A stretch of 64,000 nucleotides of DNA from Streptomyces sp. DH41 (GTDB lineage Bacteria > Actinomycetota > Actinomycetes > Streptomycetales > Streptomycetaceae): positions 124,001 through 188,000 of the forward strand of contig NZ_JARVKY010000001.1 in assembly GCF_029813785.1 (NCBI RefSeq), in the 5' to 3' direction. The translations under genes and the position numbers were made by a program. The notes under the pieces were generated by a model. That model had not been told where the DNA came from, ran no database searches, and saw only the letters and a list, made by a program, of their open reading frames with translations. The stretch's first letter is position 1; every line of letters begins with the position of its first letter. Below are positions 7,475-18,400 of the stretch, piece by piece.

Positions 7475-10204
7475 CTACCGGTGGTCGCTGCCCTTGGACC
7501 GCGACGCCGCCCGGCCCGCTTCCAGGCGGGCCACCGGGATCCGGAACGGGGAGCAGGAGACGTAGTCCAGGCCCACCTCGTGGAAGAAGTGCACCGACTC
7601 CGGGTCGCCGCCGTGCTCACCGCAGACGCCGAGCTTGAGGTCGGGGCGGGTGGCGCGGCCGGCCTTCGCGGCGGCGGCGACCAGGGAGCCGACACCGTCC
7701 CGGTCGATCGTCTCGAACGGGGAGACGCCGAAGATGCCCTTCTCCAGGTAGGCCGTGAAGAAGCTGGCCTCCACGTCGTCGCGGCTGAAGCCCCACACGG
7801 TCTGGGTCAGGTCGTTGGTGCCGAAGGAGAAGAACTCCGCGGCCTCGGCGATCTGCCCGGCGGTCAGCGCGGCGCGCGGCAGCTCGATCATCGTGCCGAT
7901 CGCCAGCTTGAGCTTCGCACCCGTGGCGGCCTCGACCTCGGCGATGACCTGGTCGGCCTCGTCGCGGACGATCTCCAGCTCCTGGACGGTGCCGACCAGC
8001 GGAATCATGACCTCCGCGCGCGGGTCGCCCTTGGCCGCCCTGCGCTCGGCCGCCGCCTCGGCGATGGCCCGCACCTGCATGGTGAACAGACCGGGGATGA
8101 CCAGGCCCAGACGGACGCCGCGCAGGCCCAGCATCGGGTTCTGCTCGTGCAGGCGGTGCACGGCCTGGAGCAGGCGCAGCTCGTTCTCGTGCGGCTCCTG
8201 CCGGGACTCGGCGAGTGCGACGCGCACCGACAGCTCGGTGATGTCCGGCAGGAACTCGTGCAGCGGCGGGTCGAGGAGGCGGATGGTGACCGGCAGGCCG
8301 TCCATCGCCTCGAACAGCTCGACGAAGTCCCGCTTCTGGAGCGGGAGCAGCGCCTGAAGGGACTCCTCGCGCTCGGCCTCGGTGTCGGCCAGGATCAGCC
8401 GCTCCACCAGTTCACGCCGGTCGCCGAGGAACATGTGCTCGGTGCGGCACAGACCGATGCCCTGGGCGCCGAAGCGGCGGGCGCGCAGCGCGTCCTCGGC
8501 GTTGTCGGCGTTGGCGCGCACCCGCAGCCGGCGCTTGCGGTCGGCGAAGGCCATGATGCGGTGCACGGCCTCGACCAGTTCGTCGGCGTCCTCGGCGCCC
8601 GCGTGCATGCGGCCCTCGAAGTACTCGACGACCGGGGACGGCACGACCGGGACCTCGCCCAGGTAGACCTTGCCGGAGGAGCCGTCGATGGAGATCACGT
8701 CGCCCTCCTCGACGACGTGTCCGCCTGGCACGGTCATCCGGCGGCGCTTGGTGTCGACCTCCAGTTCCTCCGCGCCGCAGACACAGGTCTTGCCCATGCC
8801 GCGCGCGACCACGGCCGCGTGGGAGGTCTTGCCGCCGCGCGAGGTCAGGATGCCCTCGGCGGCGATCATGCCGTCCAGGTCGTCGGGGTTGGTCTCCCGG
8901 CGGACCAGGATGACCTTCTCGCCGGAGCGGGACCACTTGACGGCGGTGTACGAGTCGAAGACCGCCTTGCCGACCGCCGCGCCCGGGGAGGCCGCGATGC
9001 CCCGGCCGACCTTCTCGACCTTGGCGTCGTCGTCGAAGCGGGGGAACATCAGCTGCGCGAGCTGGGCGCCGTTGACGCGCTGGAGGGCCTCGGCCTCGTC
9101 GATCAGGCCCTGGTCGACGAGCTGGGTGGCGATGCGGAAGGCCGCGCCCGCGGTGCGCTTGCCGACGCGGGTCTGGAGCATCCACAGCTGGCCGCGCTCG
9201 ATGGTGAACTCGATGTCGCAGAGGTCCAGGTAGTGGTTCTCCAGCGTCTCCATGATCTGCATCAGCTGGTCGTACGACTTCTTGTCGATCTGCTCCAGCT
9301 CCGCCAGCGCGACGGTGTTGCGGATGCCGGCGACGACGTCCTCGCCCTGGGCGTTCTGCAGGTAGTCGCCGTAGACGCCCTGGTGTCCTGAGGCGGGGTC
9401 GCGGGTGAAGGCGACGCCGGTGCCGGAGTCGGGGCCCAGGTTGCCGAAGACCATGGAGCAGACGTTGACGGCGGTGCCGAGGTCGTGCGGGATGCGCTCC
9501 TGGCGGCGGTAGAGCTTGGCGCGCTCGCCGTTCCAGGAGTCGAAGACGGCCTTGATGGCGAGGTCCATCTGCTCGCGCGGGTCCTGCGGGAAGTCCCGGC
9601 CGGCCTCGGTCTTGACGATCTTCTTGAACTTGGTGACCAGCTTCTTGAGGTCGGCGGCCTCCAGCTCGGTGTCGACCGCGACCTTCTTGGCCGACTTCGC
9701 CGCCTCCAGCGCCTCCTCGAAGAGGTCGCCGTCGACGCCGAGGACGGTCTTGCCGAACATCTGGATCAGGCGGCGGTAGGAGTCCCAGGCGAAGCGGTCG
9801 TCGCCGGCCTGCTTGGCCAGGCCCTGCACGGACTTGTCGGAGAGGCCGATGTTGAGGACCGTGTCCATCATGCCGGGCATGGAGAACTTGGCTCCGGAGC
9901 GGACCGACACGAGGAGCGGGTCGTCGGCCTGGCCGAGCTTCTTGCCCATCTTCTCCTCGAGGGCGTCGAGGTGCGCACTCACCTCGTCACGCAGTGCCGC
10001 CGGCTCCTCGCCACTGTCGAGGTAGGTCTTGCAGGCCTCGGTGGTGATGGTGAAGCCGGGAGGGACCGGAAGGCCCAGGTTGGTCATCTCGGCGAGGTTG
10101 GCGCCCTTGCCGCCGAGGAGGTCCTTGAGGTCCTTGTTGCCCTCGGTGAAGTCGTAAACGAACTTCGCCGTGTTCGCTACCTGGGGTTCTTTGTTTTCCG
10201 ACAC
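7475..10204 (-). CDS. ppdK: Pyruvate, phosphate dikinase
   Basis: A 909-residue cytosolic enzyme interconverting pyruvate, ATP and Pi with phosphoenolpyruvate, AMP and PPi; it serves gluconeogenic PEP supply. The order is standard: N-terminal nucleotide-binding domain (KFVYDFTEG, LLGGKGANLAEM), central swivelling phosphohistidine domain with TSRGGKTSHAAVVARGMG, whose catalytic His is residue 462, and C-terminal TIM-barrel PEP/pyruvate domain with GVCGEHGGDP (catalytic Cys). Length is normal for the family. GTG 10204 is the start; a GAGGAG site lies about ten bases upstream. It is transcribed alone, with a hairpin terminator downstream and a ~490-base gap upstream. This gene marks the return to conserved Streptomyces chromosome. 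Confidence 0.97.
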   Translation of the reverse strand: MSENKEPQVANTAKFVYDFTEGNKDLKDLLGGKGANLAEMTNLGLPVPPGFTITTEACKTYLDSGEEPAALRDEVSAHLDALEEKMGKKLGQADDPLLVSVRSGAKFSMPGMMDTVLNIGLSDKSVQGLAKQAGDDRFAWDSYRRLIQMFGKTVLGVDGDLFEEALEAAKSAKKVAVDTELEAADLKKLVTKFKKIVKTEAGRDFPQDPREQMDLAIKAVFDSWNGERAKLYRRQERIPHDLGTAVNVCSMVFGNLGPDSGTGVAFTRDPASGHQGVYGDYLQNAQGEDVVAGIRNTVALAELEQIDKKSYDQLMQIMETLENHYLDLCDIEFTIERGQLWMLQTRVGKRTAGAAFRIATQLVDQGLIDEAEALQRVNGAQLAQLMFPRFDDDAKVEKVGRGIAASPGAAVGKAVFDSYTAVKWSRSGEKVILVRRETNPDDLDGMIAAEGILTSRGGKTSHAAVVARGMGKTCVCGAEELEVDTKRRRMTVPGGHVVEEGDVISIDGSSGKVYLGEVPVVPSPVVEYFEGRMHAGAEDADELVEAVHRIMAFADRKRRLRVRANADNAEDALRARRFGAQGIGLCRTEHMFLGDRRELVERLILADTEAEREESLQALLPLQKRDFVELFEAMDGLPVTIRLLDPPLHEFLPDITELSVRVALAESRQEPHENELRLLQAVHRLHEQNPMLGLRGVRLGLVIPGLFTMQVRAIAEAAAERRAAKGDPRAEVMIPLVGTVQELEIVRDEADQVIAEVEAATGAKLKLAIGTMIELPRAALTAGQIAEAAEFFSFGTNDLTQTVWGFSRDDVEASFFTAYLEKGIFGVSPFETIDRDGVGSLVAAAAKAGRATRPDLKLGVCGEHGGDPESVHFFHEVGLDYVSCSPFRIPVARLEAGRAASRSKGSDHR

Positions 10205-10697
10205 GGGTCTCGACTCCTCGAGGACGCGGTGGCTGCCCTGACGGCGAGGAATGTACCCAGATCAAAGGCTCCTGGGTACGTCCACTTGCGCGTCATGCGC
10301 CTGTAACCACTCGTCCGCCAGCGGATCGAAAGTCAAGGCTTGGCAAGCGACCGAGGCATTGTGTTTTCACTTCTTGAACGAACGGGCTCCCGAGGTCCCC
10401 GTCGATCGCTCTTCTGAGCGCTATTCTCTACGTTTGAGTTCGATCGATGAACGATCAAGCCGTGGCACTGAGTGCCACACCTTGAGGAAGTGGAATCGCT
10501 CAAGATCCGCTCATCTGAGCACCGCCCTTATCAGAGGTGGCGAGAATCACGCTGCCACAGGCCGCCGGATTTCACCATGCGGACGTGATCCGGCCCGAGG
10601 TGAACACACCGCGCGCGGCGGACGTACGACAGGGCGGCGGGTCCGGCCCCCTCGCCGGGCCCGCCGTCCACCGGGTCACGTACGGAAGGACCTTCGG
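10205..10697. promoter_or_regulatory. Divergent promoter region ppdK / sulfatase-like gene
   Basis: Nearly 500 bases between divergent starts. Part of it (about 10340-10520) is less GC-rich than the flanks, as expected for promoters. No coding frame with a ribosome-binding site was seen and no clear operator was recognised. Confidence 0.4.
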
Positions 10698-12578
10698 GTG
10701 CCTGTCATCTCGCCTTTCCGCCGGTCGTCGCGGACCACCGGCACCACCGGCACCACCGGCACCACCGGCACCACCGGCACTCCGGGCACACCCGACACTC
10801 CCGGCGCACCCGGCGCACCCGCCGACGCCACCGGCGCCCCTAAAACCCCCGAAGCCCCCGAAGCCCCCGGCCCGCCCGGACCCGCCGTGCTCCCGTCCCT
10901 CAAGGCCCGCCTCGCCCACTGGCGCGCCTGGCGCACCCGGTACCCCCGCACCGCCCGCGCCGTCCGCCGCGCCACCACCACCCTCGCCGCCGCCCTTCTC
11001 CTCACGGCGCTGCTGCTGCCGAACACCTTCGTCGCCCTTGAGCCGAACCGGTTCGCGCGGATCCCGGTGGAGGCGGTCATCGCGGCGGTGCTGTTGCTCT
11101 GCCTGCCGCGCGTACCGCGCCTGGTGGCGGCGGCGCTCTTCGGCCTCGCCCTGGGCGCGCTGACCGTGCTGAACCTGCTCGACATGGGCTTCACCGAGTA
11201 CCTGGGCCGGGGCTTCAACGTCGTCCTGGACTGGGGCCTGCTGGACGACGCCCAGTCCTACGTGGCGGACTCGATGGGCGGGGCGGCCGCGACCTGGGCG
11301 GCGGTGGGCGCGGTCGTGGGTGTCCTGCTCCTGCTGGTGCTCATGGCGCTGGCGGCGGTCCGGCTCGGGGAGCTGCTCGCCGGGCACCGGGAGCGGGCGG
11401 CCCGGGGCGCGCTGATGGCGGCCACCGTGTGGATGACCTGCGTGGCGCTGGGCGTGCAGACCTTCGGCGTGCCGGTCGCCACCCGCGGCGCCTCCGCGGC
11501 GCTTCGGGCGCAGGCGCACCGGGTGGTGGACACGCTGCGGGACGAGGCGGCGTTCGCGAGGGAGGCGAGGGCGGACCGCTTCGGCGCCACGCCCGGCGCG
11601 CAGTTGGTGCCGGACCTGCGCGGCAAGGACGTGATCTTCACGTTCATCGAGAGCTACGGCCGCAGCGCCCTCGAGGACCCGGTCATGGCACCGGGTGTCG
11701 CCCGGGCCCTGGACACCGGCACGAAGGCGCTGGCCGGGGCGGGCTTCCGGGGGCGGAGCGGCTGGCTGACGTCGTCGACGTTCGGGGGCAGCAGCTGGCT
11801 CGGCCACTCCACGTTCATGTCGGGCCTGTGGGTCGACAACCAGCAGCGCTACCGCACCGTCACCGCGGGCGACCACCTCACCCTCACCAAGGCGTTCGGG
11901 AAGACCGGCGACTGGGACACGGTCGGCGTGATGCCGGGTGTGCAAAAGGCCTGGCCGGAGGCGGAGTGGTTCGGGCTCGACAAGGTCTACGACGCCTTCG
12001 ACGTCGGCTACGAGGGTCCGAAGTTCAGCTGGTCGTCCATGCCGGACCAGTACGCGCTGGAGGCCTTCCAGCGGCTGGAGCACGGCAGGGAGCGGGACCG
12101 GCCGCTGATGGCGGAGATCATCCTGACCTCCAGCCACCAGCCCTGGGCACCGGTCCCGGAGATGGTCGACTGGGAGTCGATCGGCGACGGCTCGGTCTTC
12201 GACGGCATCGAGGCGTCGGGCGTGAAGGCGTCCGACGTCATCGCGGACTCCACCCGGTCCAAGGAGGAGTACGGCAGGTCGGTCGAGTACTCGCTCACGA
12301 GCCTCACCCAGTGGCTGGAGCGCTACGGCACCGACGACACCGTCCTGGTCTTCCTGGGCGACCACCAGCCGCTCGCCCGGGTCAGCGGCGACAGGGCGAG
12401 CCGGGACGTGCCCGTCTCGGTCGTCGCCAGGGACCCGGAGGTGCTCGCCGCGATCGACGACTGGAACTGGACGGAGGGCCTCGAGCCGGCCCAGGACGCC
12501 CCGGTGTGGAAGATGAGCTCCTTCCGCGACCGCTTCCTGACGGCGTACGGCTCCACGCCGCACCCCACGGGGAGCTGA
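10698..12578 (+). CDS. Membrane sulfatase-fold protein (LTA-synthase-like)
   Basis: GTG 10698 is preceded by GGAAGGA at seven bases and gives 626 residues. After a cytosolic, low-complexity N-terminus (TGT and PGAP repeats, 12-60) come about five hydrophobic segments (~94-113, 122-138, 142-160, 200-222, 238-255). An extracytoplasmic alkaline-phosphatase/sulfatase domain follows (~305-600): FIESYGRSAL near 316, a GGSSWLGHSTF segment, TSSHQPWAP and VFLGDHQP. The layout matches phosphoglycerol-transferase/LTA-synthase-like enzymes and bacterial sulfatase-fold proteins. Substrate is unknown; cell-envelope polymer modification is the likely field. It faces ppdK divergently and meets dus tail to tail with no gap. 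Confidence 0.8.
   Translation: MPVISPFRRSSRTTGTTGTTGTTGTTGTPGTPDTPGAPGAPADATGAPKTPEAPEAPGPPGPAVLPSLKARLAHWRAWRTRYPRTARAVRRATTTLAAALLLTALLLPNTFVALEPNRFARIPVEAVIAAVLLLCLPRVPRLVAAALFGLALGALTVLNLLDMGFTEYLGRGFNVVLDWGLLDDAQSYVADSMGGAAATWAAVGAVVGVLLLLVLMALAAVRLGELLAGHRERAARGALMAATVWMTCVALGVQTFGVPVATRGASAALRAQAHRVVDTLRDEAAFAREARADRFGATPGAQLVPDLRGKDVIFTFIESYGRSALEDPVMAPGVARALDTGTKALAGAGFRGRSGWLTSSTFGGSSWLGHSTFMSGLWVDNQQRYRTVTAGDHLTLTKAFGKTGDWDTVGVMPGVQKAWPEAEWFGLDKVYDAFDVGYEGPKFSWSSMPDQYALEAFQRLEHGRERDRPLMAEIILTSSHQPWAPVPEMVDWESIGDGSVFDGIEASGVKASDVIADSTRSKEEYGRSVEYSLTSLTQWLERYGTDDTVLVFLGDHQPLARVSGDRASRDVPVSVVARDPEVLAAIDDWNWTEGLEPAQDAPVWKMSSFRDRFLTAYGSTPHPTGS
10732..10776 (+). repeat. 9-bp tandem repeat encoding (TGT)n
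   Basis: Five consecutive copies of a 9-base unit (GCACCACCG, the first copy starting GG) lie in frame inside the sulfatase-like gene and encode the TGT repeat of its cytosolic tail. They are followed by decayed versions of the same unit. Copy-number change would lengthen or shorten the tail by three residues without a frameshift. Confidence 0.85.
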
Positions 12579-13745
12579 TCAGCCGCCCGAGGTGTCCAGC
12601 TCGGCGTCCTCGCCGACGCCCGCGCAGTCGTACGGGTCCTTCAGCCAGCCGTCCGGCAGGACCACCCGGTTGTTGCCGGAGGTGCGGCCGCGGGGGCCGT
12701 CGGCGCCGGTGGGCCAGGGCTGGTCGAGGTCGAGCTCGTCGAGGCCGGCGCGCAGCGCCTCCAGGGAGGAGGTGATCGCGAGCCGCCCCCGCATCTCGGA
12801 GCCGACCGCGAAGCCCTTCAGGTACCAGGCGACGTGCTTGCGGAAGTCGATGACGCCGCGTGCCTCGTCGCCGATCCACTCGCCGAGCAGGGTGGCGTGC
12901 CGGACCATCACGTCGGCGACCTCGCGCAGCGTGGGCCGTACGAAGGAGTCGGTACGTCCCTCGAAGGCGGCCACCAGGTCGGCGAAGAGCCACGGCCGCC
13001 CCAGGCACCCGCGCCCGACCACGACGCCGTCGCAGCCGGTCTCGCGCACCATGCGCAGCGCGTCCTCGGCGGACCAGATGTCGCCGTTGCCGAGGACGGG
13101 GATCTCCGGGACGTGCTCCTTCAGGCGGGCGATGGCGTCCCAGTCGGCGGTGCCGCCGTAGTGCTGGGCGGTGGTGCGGCCGTGCAGGGCGATGGCGCTC
13201 ACGCCCTCCTCGACGGCGATGCGGCCGGCGTCGAGGTGGGTGAGGTGGTCGTCGTCGATGCCCTTGCGCATCTTCATGGTGACCGGCAGGTCCCCGGCAC
13301 CGCTCACGGCCTCGCGGACGATGGCCCGCAGCAGGTTCCGCTTGTACGGGATCGCCGAGCCGCCGCCCTTGCGGGTCACCTTGGGCACGGGGCAGCCGAA
13401 GTTCAGGTCGATGTGGTCGGCGAGGCCCTCCTCCGCGATCATGCGGACGGCCTTGCCGACGGTCGCCGGGTCGACGCCGTACAGCTGGATCGAGCGCGGC
13501 GTCTCGGTCGCGTCGAAGTGGATCAGCTGCATGGTCTTCTCGTTGCGCTCGACCAGCGCCCGAGTGGTGATCATCTCGCTCACGAACAGGCCCTTGCCCC
13601 CGCTGAACTCCCTGCACAGGGTGCGGAAGGGCGCGTTGGTGATCCCGGCCATCGGCGCCAGCACGACGGGCGGCGCGACGGTGTGCGGGCCGATCCGCAA
13701 CGGCCGGGTGGTGGTCTCGGGGGCGGGCGTGGTGGGCGTGGACAT
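12579..13745 (-). CDS. dusB: tRNA-dihydrouridine synthase
   Basis: A 388-residue flavoprotein that reduces uridines of the tRNA D-loop. Signature elements are present: VVLAPMAGITNAPFR near 30, the DLNFGCPVPKV motif with the catalytic Cys, GGGSAIPYK, MKMRKG, and the FMN-phosphate site VGRGCLGRPWLF. Length and motif order fit the DusB/Nif3R3 group. I chose ATG 13745 (MSTPTT); the frame extends to 13871, but the extra part runs through the divergent promoter area. A GGAGGA touches the ATG, so spacing is unusually short. The gene is convergent with the sulfatase gene and divergent from the MFS gene. Confidence 0.92.
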   Translation of the reverse strand: MSTPTTPAPETTTRPLRIGPHTVAPPVVLAPMAGITNAPFRTLCREFSGGKGLFVSEMITTRALVERNEKTMQLIHFDATETPRSIQLYGVDPATVGKAVRMIAEEGLADHIDLNFGCPVPKVTRKGGGSAIPYKRNLLRAIVREAVSGAGDLPVTMKMRKGIDDDHLTHLDAGRIAVEEGVSAIALHGRTTAQHYGGTADWDAIARLKEHVPEIPVLGNGDIWSAEDALRMVRETGCDGVVVGRGCLGRPWLFADLVAAFEGRTDSFVRPTLREVADVMVRHATLLGEWIGDEARGVIDFRKHVAWYLKGFAVGSEMRGRLAITSSLEALRAGLDELDLDQPWPTGADGPRGRTSGNNRVVLPDGWLKDPYDCAGVGEDAELDTSGG

Positions 13746-13844
13746 TCCTCCATTGTCACGCACGCGGGACGGTGCTCGTCGCGGCCCGGAAGCGAAGATC
13801 ATGTATGGATCATTAGTTAACCGCACTATCGAAACGCGCGTACG

Positions 13845-15299
13845 ATGGCGGCCATGCCGGAGCTCACCCACCGCCGCCGTCTGCTCGTGCTCGCGATCTG
13901 CTGCATGAGCCTGCTGATCGTGAGCATCGACAACACGATCCTCAACGTCGCCCTGCCCGCCATGCAGCGCGACTTCGACGCGAGCACGTCGGGACTCCAG
14001 TGGGCGATCGACGCGTACACGCTGGTGCTGGCCGCGCTGCTGATGCTCGCCGGTTCCACGGCCGACCGGATCGGCCGCAAGCGGGTCTTCATGACGGGGC
14101 TGGTGGTCTTCACCCTCGGCTCGCTGCTGTGCTCGCTGGCACCGGACCTGTCCTGGCTGGTCGTGTTCCGGATGATGCAGGCGGTGGGCGGCTCCATGCT
14201 CAACCCGGTCGCCATGTCGATCATCACCAACACCTTCACCGACCCTCGCGAGCGCGCCCGCGCGATCGGGGTGTGGGGCGCGGTCGTCGGCATATCCATG
14301 GCCGCCGGTCCGCTGGTGGGCGGCCTGCTGGTGGAGTCGGTCGGCTGGCGCTCGATCTTCTGGGTCAACCTGCCGGTGGGTCTCGCCGCCCTCCTGCTCA
14401 CCCTGCGCTTCGTCCCCGAGTCCCGCGCGCCGAAGGCCCGCCGCCCCGACCCGCTGGGCCAGCTGATGGTGATCGTGCTGTTCGGCTCACTGACGTACGC
14501 GATCATCGAGGCGCCGCACGCCGGGCTCGCGACGGTGCTGCCCTTCGCCGTGCTGGCCCTCGCCGCACTGCTCGGCCTGCTCCTGTACGAACCCCGCCGC
14601 GCCGAACCCCTCATCGACCTGCGCTTCTTCCGGTCGGCGCCGTTCAGCGGGGCCACCGTCATCGCGGTCAGCGCCTTCGCCGCGCTGGGCGGCTTCCTCT
14701 TCCTGTCCACGCTGTACCTGCAGAACGTGCGCGGGCTGAGCGCCCTGCACGCCGGGCTGTGGATGCTGCCGATGGCCGTGCCGACCTTCCTGTGCGCCCC
14801 GCTGTCCGGGCGGCTGGTCGGCACCCGGGGCCCGCGGCTGCCCCTGCTGATCGCGGGCGGCGCGCTGACCGTGAGCGGGGTGCTGTTCGCCGCCTTCGAG
14901 GCCGAGACGTCGAACGTCACCCTCTTCCTCGGCTACGTCCTGTTCGGCGTCGGCTTCGGCTTCGTCAACGCGCCCATCACCAACACCGCCGTCTCCGGCA
15001 TGCCCCGCGCCCAGGCCGGCGTCGCCGCCGCCGTCGCCTCCACCAGCCGCCAGCTGGGCCAGACCCTGGGCGTGGCGGTGGTCGGCGCGGTGCTCGCGGC
15101 GGGCGTGGGCGCCTCGTCGTACCGGGACACCTTCGTCTCCGCCGCCCGCCCCGGCTGGTGGATCCTGGCCGCCTGCGGCTTCGCCGTCCTGGTCCTCGGC
15201 GCCGTCACCAACGGCCCCTGGGCCCGCCGCACGGCCGAACGGACGGCCGAGCGCCTGGAGTCGGCACAGGTCCGGGAGGCGGCGCGATCGGGCGCGTGA
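13845..15299 (+). CDS. MFS drug exporter, DHA2 (14-TM) family
   Basis: A 484-residue membrane protein with about 14 hydrophobic segments. It carries the family motifs: SIDNTILNVALPAMQRDF in the first helix (motif D1), LAGSTADRIGRKRVF (motif A) and GVWGAVVGISMAAGPLVGG (motif C). DHA2 transporters export drugs and dyes with proton antiport. No ribosome-binding site precedes ATG 13845 or the alternative ATG 13854, so translation may be leaderless. The 100-base gap to dus contains a direct repeat GATCAT-GTATG-GATCAT around 13797-13813, a possible regulator site. No adjacent regulator gene is visible. The substrate is unknown. Confidence 0.9.
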   Translation: MAAMPELTHRRRLLVLAICCMSLLIVSIDNTILNVALPAMQRDFDASTSGLQWAIDAYTLVLAALLMLAGSTADRIGRKRVFMTGLVVFTLGSLLCSLAPDLSWLVVFRMMQAVGGSMLNPVAMSIITNTFTDPRERARAIGVWGAVVGISMAAGPLVGGLLVESVGWRSIFWVNLPVGLAALLLTLRFVPESRAPKARRPDPLGQLMVIVLFGSLTYAIIEAPHAGLATVLPFAVLALAALLGLLLYEPRRAEPLIDLRFFRSAPFSGATVIAVSAFAALGGFLFLSTLYLQNVRGLSALHAGLWMLPMAVPTFLCAPLSGRLVGTRGPRLPLLIAGGALTVSGVLFAAFEAETSNVTLFLGYVLFGVGFGFVNAPITNTAVSGMPRAQAGVAAAVASTSRQLGQTLGVAVVGAVLAAGVGASSYRDTFVSAARPGWWILAACGFAVLVLGAVTNGPWARRTAERTAERLESAQVREAARSGA

Positions 15300-15446
15300 C
15301 GACACGCCCGTACGCGGAGCACGCTCTGTCCGCGACTCGCCCCACGTCCATACACCGGCCCCGGCACACGCCCCCAGGGGCGCGGGGAACCGCGCGCCCA
15401 GCCCTCACCCGCCCGCAGACGGCACACCCCCGCCCCGGGCCCGCGC

Positions 15447-18400
15447 TCACGCCAGAACGCTCCGCGCCGCCGCCGGCAGCCGCTCCGCCACCTTCGGCCA
15501 GTACTTCACGACCGCCTCCTCCACCTGCGGCAGCGCCCGCTGCCCCGCCAGTGCCAGGGCGATCGCCGCGGCCACGCCCGCCCAGGCCACCGGGCCCAGC
15601 GGGGTGCAGCCGAAGAGCTGGCTGGCGCCCGGGGTCTGGACCAGGGCGACCAGGGCCGCGGCGGAGCCCAACGACGTGACCTGGACCAGGCGGCTGCCGC
15701 GGCGGTCGGCCAGGGTCTGGGCGAGCTGGGTGCCGACCACGGCGCACAGGGCCATCGTCGTCGAGCGGCGACCCGTGCCCGGCGTGAAGCGGCCGAAGAG
15801 CCAGGCCGCGGTCGCGCCGAGTGCCGTGGTCAGCGCCCGGTGCCGGATCTGGCGGATCAGGGGTTCGCCCAGCACGGCCGTGCCGAGCGGCGTGCCCGCG
15901 TCGGCCTCCTCCTGCTCGGGGTCCCCGGTGGGCGTCACCGCCACCGCCATCGCGGGGAACAGGTCGGTGAACAGGTTGACCAGCAGCATCTGCCGGGTGG
16001 ACAGCGGGGCGGCGCCGCCGAGGACGGTACCGAGGATGCCGAAGCCGACCTCGCCCGCGTTGCCGCCGATCAGGATGGCGATGGCGTCGGCGACGCTGTG
16101 CCACAGCGCCCGGCCCTCCCGGACCGCCTCCACCAGGACCAGCAGGTCGTCGCCCGTGACGACCAGGTCGGCGGCGTTGCGGGCGGCGGCCGAACCGCGG
16201 GCGCTGATGCCGACGCCGATGTCGGCGGCGCGGATGGCGGCGGCGTCGTTGGCACCGTCGCCGACCATGCCGACGACCCGGCCGGCGTCCCGCAGGGACT
16301 CGACGACCTGGAGTTTCTGCTCGGGCGCCACCCGGGCCACGACGTCCGCGTCGCGCAGCATGCGGGAGCGGACCGTGCGGTCGGCGGCGGCGAGTTCGTC
16401 GCCGGTGACCACGGTCGCGTCCTCGGGCCAGCCCAGGTCGACGGCGATGGCGTGGGCGGTCTGCGGATGGTCGCCGGTCAGCACCACGGGCCGTACGCCC
16501 GCCTCGCGCAGCCCGCGCACCAGCGCTGGGGACGTCTCGCGGGCCACGTCGGCCAGCGCGAGCATTCCGGTGAACTCCAGCTTGGACGGCTGCTGTTCGA
16601 GTACGTCGGCCGCCTTCTCGCCCCGGCGCAGGGGCCGGCTGGCCACCGCGATGATGCGCAGTCCGTCGCGGGCCAGGGTCTGCGCCACCTCCGAGGCGTG
16701 CGACGGCAGGTCGGCGCAGGCGGGCAGCACGGTCTCCGGGGCGCCCTTGACGACCAGTACCGGCGCGCCGTCCCCGTCCCGTCCGACGGCGGCGGCGTAG
16801 CCGCGGGAGGTCTCGAAGGGCAGTCCCTCGTCCTGCGTCCACCGCGGGTCGTCCCCGGCGGCGTCCAGTACGGCCTCGTCGGTGGCGTGGGTGGGGCGGG
16901 TGCCCTCGCCGTCCAGGCGGGGGCAGGCGCGCGCGGCGATCCGTACGGCGCCGGCGGCGTCCGGGTCGTCCACCTTGCGGACCGTGCCGTCGGCGCCGGC
17001 GACCCGCGTCAGCCGCAGCTTGTTCTCGGTGAGCGTGCCCGTCTTGTCGAAGCAGATGGTGTCCATGCGGCCCAGCGCCTCCAGCGTGCGCGGGGTGCGC
17101 ACGAGGACCCCGCGGCGGCTGAGCCGGCGGGCCGCGGCCAGTTGCGCCACCGTCGCCACCAGCGGCAGCCCCTCGGGCACGGCGGCCACCGCCACCGACA
17201 CACCACCGGCGACGGCCTGCCGGATCGGCGCCCCGCGCAGCAGCGAGAGGCCGGTCACGGCGGCCCCGCCGGCCAGGGTGAGCGGGAGCGCCTTGCGGGT
17301 GAGTTCCTGAAGCCTGGCCTGCACTCCGGCCGCCGAGGGCGTACGGGCGGCCAGCGCGACCGCCCGCGCCGACTCGGTGTGGTCGCCCGTGTCGACGACG
17401 ACGGCCTGGGCCCGTCCGGCCACCACGGTCGTGCCCTCGAAGACCATGCAGAACCGCTCGGCGACCGGGGCGCGGGGCGCCGGGTCCACGCACTTGTCCA
17501 CCGGCAGCGACTCACCGGTCAGCGCGGACTCGTCCACCTCCAGGCCGTCCTCCCACAGCAGCCGGGCGTCGGCGGGCACGACGTCGTCCGCCTTCAGCTC
17601 GATCACATGGCCCGGGTGCAGCTTGGCCGCGTCCATGATCCGCGACTCGCCGTCCCGCGTGGGCTCCGGCGTGGGGTCCGCGCCCTCCCTCGGGGGCTCC
17701 TCGGCGACCCGCGCCTTCTGCTTCTGCTCCGCCAGCAGCCCCGACAGCGCCCGTTCGGCGCGCAGTCGCTGGAACCCGCCGACCAGCGCGTTCAGGTCGA
17801 GCGCCCCGACCACCAGCAGGGCGTCCACGACCGAGCCGAGGATCGCCGAAGCGGCCGAGCCGACCGCCAGCACGGGGGTGAGCGGATCGTCCAGCTCACC
17901 GCGTACGGCCCGGGCCAGTTGCCACGACCAGCGCGCGGGGGCCAGTGCCCGTACCCGGCCCGCCCGGTCGGCGACCGCGTGCAGCCGGCCCATGGCCTGC
18001 TCGACGACGGTCGGCTCGGGCTCGCGCTCGTGGTCCAGCCGGTCCCGTACGTCGTCCGGGTCCAGCGCGTGCCACGCCACCCGCGCCCGGGGGTGCGGGG
18101 CGCGGGCCATCGCCACGCCGAGGGCGGCGCGCGTCCCGGACAGCAGGGCCGCCGCCGCGCTCACGTCGACCGGCGCGTGCCGCAGCCCGGACAGCGCCGA
18201 ACCGACGCCCCCGCCACCGCTGTCGCCCTTGCCGCGCGCCTCGCCGACCGCCACCAGCAGCCCGGACAGCGCCGCCCCGGAGCGGGCCAGCGTCTGCGAC
18301 CGGTGCCCGATCGCGCGGGCCGCCGGCACCGCCCGCAGCAGCCGCCACACGTCGGGGAGCCCTTGCGGCGCGAGCACGTCCGCGCCCCACGCCACCGGGC

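Noticed and set aside
7105..7695. 196-residue minus-strand frame across the ppdK terminator
   Set aside because: It overlaps the ppdK 3' end and a strong hairpin, has no ribosome-binding site and no recognisable domain.
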